Shown: positions 45,734-53,937 of the stretch, one piece after another
Numbering within the stretch: the stretch's first letter is position 1
Layout: each line of letters starts with the position of its first letter
Assembly: GCA_016721625.1 (NCBI GenBank)
Contig: JADKHR010000001.1
Span: forward strand, 2,604,001 to 2,668,000
Length of the DNA: 64,000 nt
Source of the DNA: Elusimicrobiota bacterium
GTDB taxonomy: Bacteria > Elusimicrobiota > Elusimicrobia > FEN-1173
Reading direction: 5' to 3'
Notes under the pieces: generated by a model
What the model was told of the DNA's origin: nothing
Seen by the model: the letters and a program-made list of their open reading frames with translations, nothing else
Database searches by the model: none
Position numbers and translations under genes: made by a program

Positions 45734-47556
45734 TCCCTCGGCCAGTTCCGACGGCGGCCGTTCTTCTTTGTTTCCTCGGTTCCGTGGGCCGGGGAGAAGA
45801 GGACGCCGTGAGCCACCTGGAACGGCGCACCGAAGACGGAGAGGACCCGGAGACGGCGCCTGGGCTTGGGTTCTCCGGAGAGGTTCGGGTTCGCGCCCGG
45901 GAGGTGCTTCCCCCGGGATCCACCTACGACGCCGCGCCGCCGGAACTCCAACACAATGTCTATTTTTACCAGCGGACCCGGTTGGCCCTGGGACGCGTGG
46001 GCGCCGGATGGCTGGCCAAGCGGGCCAGTGTGGGCCCCGCTCTTTCTATGGAAAATTTAAACCGTTACGGGATTTTAAAAGGGGCCGTGGAACTTCGGGA
46101 CTGGGGTCCCGTCGCGCGGGCCGTGGCCGGAAACTTCACGATGGCTTTGGGCCAAGGCCTCCTGTTCTATGACGGGTTCGGGGAATTCGTTCGTCCGGTC
46201 CAGGTCAAAGACAAGGGGCCCCGCCCCGACTATACCACCAGCGCCAACGACCATCTCCGGGGGGCGGCGGCGCGGGTCCACCTCGGCCCTTTGGGGGTGG
46301 ACCTGTTCACTTCCGAAAAACCCCTGGATTTCCCGCTCAACCCGGACGGAAGCGTGAACGCCAACCTCGACACCCTACACGAGGGAACGGGCGACGTCCA
46401 GACCGCCGAAGCCCTCGAGAACAACAACAGCGTCTCCGAACAGCTGGCGGGGGGGCGGCTGGCTTGGCGGTGCGGGGTCCTCCAGGGCGGCCTGTCCGGA
46501 TTCGGCCTCCGGTTCAGCCGCCCTTTCAATCCGGTGGACGACCAATTCGCCGATGCCCGGGCCTTTCGCGGCGACGGCTTGACTCTGGTGGGCGGGGACG
46601 TGGAAGCGGCCATCCAGGAATGGCGGTTCGTTTTTGAGGCCGCCCGTTCCCGCTCCTCCGGCCCCGGCATGGTCAAGCCCGGCGGGCCGGCGTGGACAGG
46701 GTCCGCTCTTTGGGGGGCGGGGCGCTCCCACTTCTGGCTGGGGCTCTTCGACTACGATCCGGATTTCATTTCTCCCCATGGAAAAGGATTGGCCTTCGGC
46801 GTTTCCGGCGGGCCCGAAAACCTTCCCCGTAACCAGAACGGCGGTGTGCTGGGAGGAGAATGGGTCGTCGGGTTCTGGGCGGGACGGGTCAACGCGACCT
46901 TCGCCCGGTTCCCGGAGGCTGTGGGTGACGGCACCAACACGGGGCCCATCGCTCCATCCCAGGCCCGCTACCTTTTGGCGGACCAGCGCTGGGCCGCTGG
47001 AAAAGATCTCGAACTTCGACTTATGTTTCAGGAGCGGTTGGAAGACAAAAATCTCCCGGACCCGGTTTCGGGGTTTCCTCGCCAGGTCGCCGAACGGACG
47101 CAGAAATGGAGGGGCGCCGTGGCCTGGGACCCGACGCCCGGGGTTCGCTGGACGCTTCGTCACGACCTCCGTCTGGAGCGGACCCCCGCCTTTGGGGTAA
47201 GCCAGTCGGGGCGAATGTGGGTGGCCGACGCCGCGTTCGCCCCGCATCCGGGAACGCGGATCAAAGTCCGGACCTATTTTTTCAACTCTCCCGAGGCCTA
47301 CCTCACGACGGGACCCGAGGAAATTTGGGACGGCGTGGTTTACGACCGCTTGGCGGGAAACCAGGGAAACCTTCGCGGGTCGCCGGGGACGAGGACTTAT
47401 GTGATCTTTGGACAGAACATCGGTCTCTCGCGCCTCTGGGGAAAATTCGAAATCACCAGCCGTCCGGAACAGGCGGAGGGACGATCGTCGAATCCGGCCC
47501 CGGCCCGGCGGGCGTGGCACGTTCAATGGGATGGACGTTGGGGCCCGAAATTATAG
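45730..47556 (+). CDS. Large outer-membrane beta-barrel protein
   Basis: A 608-aa protein with a signal peptide (VPTAAVLLCFLGSVGRG) and about 25-30 short amphipathic strands with alternating polar/aromatic residues (LGFSGEVRVRARE, FYQRTRLALGRVGAGW, WRFVFEAARSRS, LELRLMFQERLED, WTLRHDLRLERT), ending in WHVQWDGRWGPKL. This pattern is that of an outer-membrane barrel. Length and strand pattern resemble barrels paired with helix-hairpin-helix proteins in Ignavibacteria-like bacteria, but I see no such domain here. GTG 45730 overlaps the previous stop. Confidence 0.65.
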   Translation: MIPRPVPTAAVLLCFLGSVGRGEEDAVSHLERRTEDGEDPETAPGLGFSGEVRVRAREVLPPGSTYDAAPPELQHNVYFYQRTRLALGRVGAGWLAKRASVGPALSMENLNRYGILKGAVELRDWGPVARAVAGNFTMALGQGLLFYDGFGEFVRPVQVKDKGPRPDYTTSANDHLRGAAARVHLGPLGVDLFTSEKPLDFPLNPDGSVNANLDTLHEGTGDVQTAEALENNNSVSEQLAGGRLAWRCGVLQGGLSGFGLRFSRPFNPVDDQFADARAFRGDGLTLVGGDVEAAIQEWRFVFEAARSRSSGPGMVKPGGPAWTGSALWGAGRSHFWLGLFDYDPDFISPHGKGLAFGVSGGPENLPRNQNGGVLGGEWVVGFWAGRVNATFARFPEAVGDGTNTGPIAPSQARYLLADQRWAAGKDLELRLMFQERLEDKNLPDPVSGFPRQVAERTQKWRGAVAWDPTPGVRWTLRHDLRLERTPAFGVSQSGRMWVADAAFAPHPGTRIKVRTYFFNSPEAYLTTGPEEIWDGVVYDRLAGNQGNLRGSPGTRTYVIFGQNIGLSRLWGKFEITSRPEQAEGRSSNPAPARRAWHVQWDGRWGPKL

Positions 47557-47559
47557 AAT
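47532..47559 (+). promoter_or_regulatory. Possible glpD promoter inside the barrel gene end
   Basis: TGGACG (47532-47537), 16 bases, TAGAAT (47554-47559), then GAGGGCGGG and ATG 47569. The -10 box is good, the -35 moderate. Confidence 0.4.
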
Positions 47560-47568
47560 GAGGGCGGG

Positions 47569-48941
47569 ATGAACTACGACGCGATCGTCATCGGGGGGGG
47601 CATCACGGGCGCCGGCGTTTTGCGGGACCTGGCGCTTCGCGGGGTCCGGTCCCTCCTGGTGGAAAAAGGCGAGTTCGGCCGGGCCACCACCGCCGCGTCC
47701 AGCCACCTGATTCACGGGGGCCTCCGCTATCTCCTTTACGATCGTCTGACCACCCACGCCACGTGTTGGGATTCCGGCCACATCGTGCGCATGGCCCGCC
47801 CGCTCCTGACCCGGCTCCCGATCCTCTGGCCTGTCTACCGCGACCATCGGCGGGGCCTGGACACCGTGGAAACCCTGTTGGAATCCTACGACGGTTTTCA
47901 ACCCATGAAAGAGGGCCGGTCCCACCGGCGCCTCAGGGCGGAAGAAACCCTTCGGCTGGCGCCTGGATTAAAACGCGACGGATTGCGCGGGGGCCTGCTC
48001 TTCGACGAATACTGGGTGGACGCGGTCCACCTGGTGGCGGCCAACATCGATTCGGCTGTTCGGGCGGGCGCGGAGGCCCGGACCGGGGTGGAGGTGATCG
48101 GGTTCGAACGGATGGGAAACTCCTCGGAGATTCGGGGGGTTCGCCTTCGCGGCGTGGACGGGAAAGAAGAAACTCTTTTGGCTCAAGTGGTGATCAATGC
48201 GGCGGGCCCCTGGGCGGACCGCGTCGCGGCCCTGGCGGGCGCGGAGGTTTCCCTCCGACTTCAGAAGGGCTCCCATTTGGTTTACCCTTCGAGCCCCTTG
48301 GGGGCCATGCCGCTGAAAATGGGCTTTTGCTGGAGGCGGTGGATCGGGAGCGTTACGTGTTCATCCTTCCGGGGCAGGGAAAAACCTTGGTGGGCCCCAC
48401 GGACCTGGCCGCCGCGGAGAGTCCGGACCATTTGACCGCCAGCGGGGAGGAAATCCAATACCTGATGGCCTCTTGCCGACGGTATTTTAAGGGGTTTCCG
48501 GAAAACTTTACCGAAACGTCGGTGGGGGTCCGGCCCATCCTGGGGCAGAAAGGCCCTGAAAAACTTCTCTCCCGGGGTTTCCGGGTCATCGATCATGGGC
48601 GGGAGGGCGCCTCCCGTCTTGTCACCGTGGCGGGGGGGAAAATGTCAGACTTCCGTCTTATGGGGGAAGAGGCTGGGGACGCGGTTTCTCGATACCTTAA
48701 AACCGCAGGGCCTTGCTGGACCCGAACCCTGGCTCTGGACGGACAGAAAATCACGGACGCCACCGTCGGAGGGCCTCCTTCGACGCGGCTAAAAGAGTGG
48801 CTGGATCTCCATCCTCGCTTGCGCGAGGCCCACGCCCTGGGGTGGTTGGGGGTGGCCTTTGCCCGGCACTTGGCACGGAAGGTTTTTGGCGGAAGTCGTC
48901 CGTCGAACGTGGAAGACGTTTTGGTGCATTACGCGAAATAA
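47569..48941 (+). CDS. glpD: Glycerol-3-phosphate dehydrogenase (frameshifted)
   Basis: A GlpD-type FAD enzyme: DAIVIGGGITGAGVLRDLALRGVRSLLVEKGEFGRATTAASSHLIHGGLRYL at the N terminus, then INAAGPWADRVAAL. After about 48318 the sequence continues in another frame (NGLLLEAVDRERYVFILPGQGKTLVGPTDL, ending ...VVFARHLARKVFGGSRPSNVEDVLVHYAK) to 48941. One missing A in CTGAAAAT repairs it. Rejoined length is about 457 aa, slightly short for the family, with a reduced C-terminal helical domain. It oxidises glycerol-3-phosphate and passes electrons to quinone. Confidence 0.85.
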
Positions 48942-48944
48942 GAC

Positions 48945-48973
48945 TTGAAAAATCGGCCCATCGGGGCCATGCT
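48945..48973 (+). promoter_or_regulatory. Promoter of the LOG-family gene
   Basis: TTGAAA (48945-48950), a 17-base spacer and CATGCT (48968-48973), 21 bases before ATG 48995. The -10 resembles TATGCT of the mraZ promoter. Confidence 0.5.
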
Positions 48974-48994
48974 TTCGGCACGAGGTAACCCTAT

Positions 48995-50089
48995 ATGACG
49001 GATGTTCAATTTCCAAACGGTCAAAACGAAATGCGGATTTCCGAGGATTCTCGGACGGAGTCCTTCAACGCCTGGGACCCGGAGATCACCGCCCAGATCG
49101 ACGCCCTGGTTCAGCGGGCCCGCGCCTCCAACGTGGCGGAGGAAGACATCAGCGACTTGGTGCGGGAGATCGTCGTGACGGCGCTCAAAACCCAACACAG
49201 CCAACTGGGCCGGGGTGACGCCAAAATCTTGAGCCGCGCTTTGCGGGAACTTCGTTACGGTTTCCGCGTCTTCAGCCCGTACCGCCACCGGCGGAAAGTC
49301 ACGATTTTCGGTTCGGCCCGTACCCGCTCTTCCGACGTGGACTACAAGCAGGCCCGGGCTTTTGCGCGGAAAATGGTCCAGCGCGGGTTCATGATCATTA
49401 CCGGGGCCGGCCCCGGTATCATGCAAGCCGGAAACCAAGGCGCCGGTGCCGAACACAGTTTCGGCATCAACATCCGCCTCCCTTATGAACAGGGCACCAA
49501 CGCTTTCGTGGACAAAGGCGAACGGTTCATCGATTGCCGTTTTTTTTTCACGCGCAAACTGATGTTCGTGAAAGAGGCCAACGCCGTGGCGCTTTTCCCC
49601 GGCGGGTTCGGCACCCATGACGAGGGGATGGAGGTCCTGACCTTGATTCAGACCGGGAAAGCCGACCCCATGCCCATCGTTTTCATCGACACGCCGGGCG
49701 GCGATTATTGGAAAGACTGGGAGCGATACGTCCGCAAGCACCTCCTGCGGCGGGGTAAAATCGCCGAAGAGGACTTCAACCTTTTCCGCGTCACGGATTC
49801 CATCACCCACGCGGCGGACGAGATCGCCCACTTCTACAAGAACTACCACTCCCTCCGCTATGTGCGGGACCGCATGGTGATCCGGCTCCAACGCCCCATC
49901 CCGCAGTTGAATCTGGATGTCATGGAACGAGAATTCAAAGACATTCTCCTGAAAGGCTCCCATTTCATGAACCAAACGGCCCTTCCCGAGGAGTCGGAAT
50001 TTCCCGACCTCCCCCGGCTCGTGTTTCCCTTCAACCGCTTCAATTTCGGCCGACTCCGCCTCCTCATCAACGCCCTGAACGAATTCTGA
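48995..50089 (+). CDS. LOG-family nucleotide-binding protein (TIGR00730-like)
   Basis: A 364-aa Rossmann-fold protein with the LOG signature PGGFGTHDE (residues about 204-212) and the phosphate-binding loop ITGAGPGIMQAGNQGA. Short family members are cytokinin-riboside 5'-monophosphate phosphoribohydrolases. This one is longer, with an extra N-terminal 100 residues and an extended basic C terminus, like the form annotated as lysine decarboxylase-like; decarboxylase activity is not implied. Followed by trpB2, 121 bases downstream. Confidence 0.85.
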   Translation: MTDVQFPNGQNEMRISEDSRTESFNAWDPEITAQIDALVQRARASNVAEEDISDLVREIVVTALKTQHSQLGRGDAKILSRALRELRYGFRVFSPYRHRRKVTIFGSARTRSSDVDYKQARAFARKMVQRGFMIITGAGPGIMQAGNQGAGAEHSFGINIRLPYEQGTNAFVDKGERFIDCRFFFTRKLMFVKEANAVALFPGGFGTHDEGMEVLTLIQTGKADPMPIVFIDTPGGDYWKDWERYVRKHLLRRGKIAEEDFNLFRVTDSITHAADEIAHFYKNYHSLRYVRDRMVIRLQRPIPQLNLDVMEREFKDILLKGSHFMNQTALPEESEFPDLPRLVFPFNRFNFGRLRLLINALNEF

Positions 50090-50210
50090 AAAAGCGCCTA
50101 AAAAAAACCGCCGCCCGGTCATTCCACTCCCTCCACGCTGTTCGAGGAATGATAAAATAAGTCACCGCACCCCCCGGGATTTTCTCCGGGGTCATTCGGA
50201 GGAGATTCCC

Positions 50211-51575
50211 ATGAGCGAAACCGTGAAGTATTTCCTGGACGAAAAACGCATCCCGAAATTTTGGTACAACCTGGTGGCGGACCTGCCCGTTCCGCCGCCC
50301 CCCGTCCTTCACCCGGGGACACACCAACCCGTGGGCCCTGGCGACTTGGAGCCTTTGTTCCCCATGTCTCTCATCCTTCAGGAAGTGTCGCGGGAACGTG
50401 AAATCGAAATCCCTTCTCCCGTGCGAGAAATATACCGTCAATGGAGGCCGTCGCCCTTGTATCGGGCCCGGCGACTGGAAAAGGCGCTGGATACCCCGGC
50501 CCGGATCTATTACAAATATGAAGGGGTGAGCCCGGCCGGCAGCCACAAACCCAACACCGCCGTCCCCCAGGCGTTCTATAATAAAGAAGCGGGCATCAAA
50601 AAGATCGCCACCGAAACCGGCGCCGGCCAGTGGGGGTCCTCCCTGGCCTTCGCCGGGGCGCTGTTCGGCATCGATGTTCAGGTCTTCATGGTCCGGGTCT
50701 CCTACGATCAGAAACCCTATCGCCGGGCGCTGATGGAAACCTACGGCGCCCGGTGCGTGGCCTCCCCGTCGGAGGAAACCAACGCCGGCCGTGCCATCTT
50801 GGCCAAAAACCCCAAACATCCGGGGAGCCTCGGCATCGCCATTTCGGAAGCGGTGGAGGTGGCCGCCCAGCGGGACGACACGAATTACGCCCTGGGTTCG
50901 GTCCTGAACCACGTTCTTCTCCACCAAACCGTCGTCGGTCTGGAATCCATCGAGCAGATGGCCATGGCCGACGATTACCCCGATGTTTTGGTCGCTTGCA
51001 CCGGCGGGGGGTCGAATTTCGGCGGGTTGGTGTTCCCGTTCCTGGGAGCGCAACTCCGGGGCGGAAAAAAAGTTCGCGTGGTGGCCGTGGAACCCGCCGC
51101 CTGTCCCAGCCTCACCCGGGGCAAGTTCGCCTACGATTTCGGCGATACCGCGCACCTGACCCCCTTGACCAAAATGCACACCCTGGGCTCGACCTTCACC
51201 CCTCCCGGCTTCCATTCGGGGGGCCTTCGGTACCACGGCATGGCCCCGCTCGTGAGCCACGCCATGGACCTGGGCCTGATCGAAGCCACGGCCTATCACC
51301 AGACGACCTGTTTTGCCGCCGGGGTCCAATTCGCCCGGGCCGAAGGCATTCTCCCCGCCCCCGAAGCGAATCACGCCATTCGTGGCGCCATCAACGAGGC
51401 CCTGAAGTGCAAGGAGGAAGGCGTCTCCCGGGCGATCCTCTTCAACCTCTGCGGTCACGGGCACTTCGACATGCAGGCCTACATGGACTACAGCGCGGGC
51501 AAACTCACCGACCAGAAACTGGACGAGGGCGAACTCGCCATGGCGTTGGCGGGCCTGCCTTCCGTGTCGGCATGA
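50211..51575 (+). CDS. trpB: Tryptophan synthase beta chain, TrpB2 type
   Basis: A 454-aa PLP enzyme. YEGVSPAGSHKPNTAVPQAF carries the PLP lysine, and the glycine loop CTGGGSNFGGLVFPF binds phosphate. Length, the RPSPLYRARRLEKAL start and the ALKCKEEGVSRAILFNLCGHGHFD end match the TrpB2 subgroup rather than canonical TrpB1. No trpA is adjacent, which is usual for TrpB2; it may act as an indole-salvage or serine deaminase enzyme. GGAGGAG lies just before ATG 50211. Confidence 0.92.
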   Translation: MSETVKYFLDEKRIPKFWYNLVADLPVPPPPVLHPGTHQPVGPGDLEPLFPMSLILQEVSREREIEIPSPVREIYRQWRPSPLYRARRLEKALDTPARIYYKYEGVSPAGSHKPNTAVPQAFYNKEAGIKKIATETGAGQWGSSLAFAGALFGIDVQVFMVRVSYDQKPYRRALMETYGARCVASPSEETNAGRAILAKNPKHPGSLGIAISEAVEVAAQRDDTNYALGSVLNHVLLHQTVVGLESIEQMAMADDYPDVLVACTGGGSNFGGLVFPFLGAQLRGGKKVRVVAVEPAACPSLTRGKFAYDFGDTAHLTPLTKMHTLGSTFTPPGFHSGGLRYHGMAPLVSHAMDLGLIEATAYHQTTCFAAGVQFARAEGILPAPEANHAIRGAINEALKCKEEGVSRAILFNLCGHGHFDMQAYMDYSAGKLTDQKLDEGELAMALAGLPSVSA

Positions 51576-52075
51576 ACCAGGACCTAGGCATGCGTCGTTT
51601 CGCCGGCCGGCTCTCGTCCTTTATCCTTTTCGGAGTCTTCGTGTCCTCGGCGTTGGGAGCCGCGGACGGGGAAAAATTCCAGGGCCGGGTGGTGGGAGTG
51701 GCCGCCGGTCACGCCGTGACGGTTTTAAACGAGGGCCGGAGCGCCCGAGTTCGTCTGTTCGACGCCCAATGTCCCCGATCGGACCAGCCCTTCGCGACCG
51801 CGGCGAAAAAATTCACCGCAACGGAAGTTTTTGAACAATTGGTGACGGTGGAGGTCAAAAGCCGGGATGCGAACGGCGTCATTTTCGCCAAGATCCGTCT
51901 TCCAGGCGGGCGATCCTTGAGCGAGATGTTGGTCAAGCAGGGGCTCGCCTGGTGGAACCGCACCGCCGCCCCCGACGACCGTCGGTTGGAGCGCCTCGAA
52001 CGGAAAGCCAAAGAAGCCCGACGGGGTCTCTGGTCGGACCCCAACCCCGTCTCTCCCTGGAAGGTTCAGAAGTAG
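51572..52075 (+). CDS. Secreted thermonuclease (SNase)-like protein
   Basis: A 167-aa protein: hydrophobic signal or anchor (RRFAGRLSSFILFGVFVSSALGAA) then an SNase-like OB fold (FQGRVVGVAAGHAVTVLNEGRSARVRLFDAQCPRSDQPF...LVKQGLAWWNRTAAPDDRRLERLERKAKEARRGLWS). The catalytic Arg/Glu pattern is changed: the usual D-G-D-T is AGHAVTV and RLxGID-x-PE is RLFDAQCP, so the nuclease may be weak or inactive. ATG 51572 overlaps trpB; ATG 51590 is a possible alternative start. Confidence 0.75.
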   Translation: MNQDLGMRRFAGRLSSFILFGVFVSSALGAADGEKFQGRVVGVAAGHAVTVLNEGRSARVRLFDAQCPRSDQPFATAAKKFTATEVFEQLVTVEVKSRDANGVIFAKIRLPGGRSLSEMLVKQGLAWWNRTAAPDDRRLERLERKAKEARRGLWSDPNPVSPWKVQK

Positions 52076-52121
52076 CTTAGCGACTCTCTTTAGGTAAATC
52101 GGATCGATTGGCCCCGTTTTA

Positions 52122-52207
52122 GCCCAGGTGGTGAAATCGGCAGACACACAGGACTTAAAATCCTGAGGGCCGCAAGGCTCGTGCGGGTTCAAGTCCCGCC
52201 CTGGGCA
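52122..52207 (+). tRNA. tRNA-Leu (anticodon TAA)
   Basis: An 86-base class II tRNA: acceptor stem GCCCAGG/CCTGGGC, D arm with AATCGGCAGAC, anticodon arm CAGGACTTAAAATCCTG with TAA in the loop, a long variable arm (AGGGCCGCAAGGCTCGT), T arm GCGGGTTCAAGTCCCGC and discriminator A. The CCA end is not encoded. It reads UUA (and UUG by wobble). A CGCTTTTTG follows, a possible terminator. Confidence 0.95.
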
Positions 52208-52259
52208 CGCTTTTTGAACCATCACTTAAGAGGTCCCGGAATTCCGGGGGGGAGGAACC

Positions 52260-53102
52260 ATGACGAAGTCCTTGGATGATGAGGGGTTTGGGCGGGAGAG
52301 GCCGAACGTGTCGGCCTTGGCGGTCCCGGCGGCCTTGGGCGTTTTGCTTTTGGTCATCGCGATTTTTCGATCGATGGTGATCATTCCGGCCGGGTATGTG
52401 GGGGTTCGGGACCTTTTCGGAAATATCTCCGACCGGCCCCTGTCGGCGGGGCTCCATTTGATCAATCCGCTGGCGCGCGTGCACAAGATGTCAGTTCGGA
52501 CCCAGGAGATCAAGGAATCCGCCAATGTCCCCTCCAAAGAGGGCCTGGTTCTCCAACTGGAGGCCTCCCTCCTCTACAGTCTAAAACCGGAGAAAGCGGC
52601 GGAGGTCTACCGGACCATCGGGCCCGTATTTGAGGAGGTCGTCGTGCTTCCCCAACTCCGGTCGACCATTCGCGGCGTCACATCGGTGTACGAAGCGAAG
52701 GCGCTCTATACCTCCGAGCGGGAGTTGATTTCCAGCGAAATCAAAAAACTTCTCGCCCCGCTCCTTGAAACCCGCGGCATCACCATGGAAAATGTCCTCC
52801 TCCGAAACATCGCCCTGCCCCCGGTGCTGGGGGCCGCCATCGAAAAGAAGTTGGAGGCGGAACAACAGTCGGAGCAGATGAAATTCGTTTTGGAAAAGGA
52901 ACGGCGAGAGGCGGACCGCAAGCGGATTGAAGCCCAAGGCATCGCCGATTTCCAAGCGATCGTCACCCGCGGGTTGAACGACAGTTTCCTTCGCTGGAAA
53001 GGGATTGAAGCCACCAAGGACCTCGCCAACAGCCCCAACGCCAAAATTGTCGTCATTGGAAGCGGCAAGGACGGACTCCCCATTATTTTGGGGGACAAGT
53101 AG
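52260..53102 (+). CDS. SPFH/prohibitin-family membrane protein
   Basis: A 280-aa protein with one N-terminal transmembrane helix (about residues 18-40, LAVPAALGVLLLVIAIF), the SPFH/Band-7 domain (about 45-215; VIIPAGYVGVRDLFGNISDRPLSAGLHLINPLARVHKM) and a C-terminal coiled coil (KKLEAEQQSEQMKFVLEKERREADRKRIEAQ). Prohibitin-like proteins form membrane rings that control AAA proteases or lipid domains. GGAGG precedes ATG 52260. The next gene starts immediately after. Confidence 0.88.
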   Translation: MTKSLDDEGFGRERPNVSALAVPAALGVLLLVIAIFRSMVIIPAGYVGVRDLFGNISDRPLSAGLHLINPLARVHKMSVRTQEIKESANVPSKEGLVLQLEASLLYSLKPEKAAEVYRTIGPVFEEVVVLPQLRSTIRGVTSVYEAKALYTSERELISSEIKKLLAPLLETRGITMENVLLRNIALPPVLGAAIEKKLEAEQQSEQMKFVLEKERREADRKRIEAQGIADFQAIVTRGLNDSFLRWKGIEATKDLANSPNAKIVVIGSGKDGLPIILGDK

Positions 53103-53854
53103 TTGCTTTTGGTTCGAGGCTTCGCTCTTCTCATCCCGATCTTCCAAATCCTCGCGGCCGTCCACGCCTTTCGTAACGGCCGAGAGTCCTATTGGTTGTG
53201 GATCATCCTTCTCTTCCCCGGAGCGGGAACGCTGATCTATTTCTTCTCGGAAATTCTTCCCGACATACGCCGGGGATCTCTCTGGGATCTTTGGGAGGAG
53301 ACTCTGTCGTCCTGGATCCCCGGTCGACAGTTGAAGCGTCTGCGGGAACAGCTGGAAATGACCGATACGGTCGCCAACCGGCAAGCCCTGGCCGAGTTCC
53401 TCCTGGAACTCGGGCGGGACCCAAGCTGGCCCTTTTTCAGGAATGTCTGGAGGGCCATTGGAAGGATGACCCTGAAATTCTGTTGGGCTTGGCGCGGGCC
53501 CATCTGATGGCTGGGTCGCCCGATCTGGCCCTGGTTCCATTGGAGCTCCTGGAAAAGTCAAAACCCGAAGTCCAACCGGCGAAACGGGAACTCCTTATCG
53601 CGAGAACGCTCGAGAAGAAAGGTCGGGTGGACGACGCCCTGCGCTTCTATGAACGGGCCGCTGCCCACGCCTCCGGCGCCGAGGCCTTTTTCCGGCAGGG
53701 GCTCTTTTTGGCGCGGTTGGGCCGGAAAGAGGAAGCTAAGAAGATTCTTGAACAGGTCCTCTCGCAGGCGAAAAGCTCGGGAAAAATCTACCGGCGCCTG
53801 GAGCGCGACTGGATTCAACGAAGCAAGCGGGTCTTGGCGGAATTGCGAAAATAA
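53103..53854 (+). CDS. PLDc_N-like membrane anchor + TPR protein (frameshifted)
   Basis: The N-terminal part, read from TTG 53103, has two membrane helices with the cardiolipin-synthase N-domain pattern (ILAAVHAFRNGRESYWLWIILLFPGAGTLIYFFSE). At about 53423 the frame must shift by one base (a missing C in GGGACCCAAG) to continue into a TPR-rich region (DPKLALFQECLEGHWKDDPEILLGLARAHLMAGSPDLALVPLELLEK...) ending at 53854. The whole is about 250 aa: a membrane-anchored TPR adaptor. It begins right after the SPFH gene, so the two may act together. Confidence 0.7.
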
Positions 53855-53896
53855 ATAGAAAAACGAAGGGAATGGGCCAAGTCCTGGTGGAAGTTT

Positions 53897-53902
53897 TATA
53901 AT
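53897..53902 (+). promoter_or_regulatory. Possible -10 box before the addB-like gene
   Basis: A consensus TATAAT lies 35 bases before ATG 53938. No clear -35 box is visible 16-18 bases upstream (TGGGCC is the best). Confidence 0.35.
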
Positions 53903-53937
53903 CTCTAACATTCCCGGACGGCGCGGGGAGACCAACC

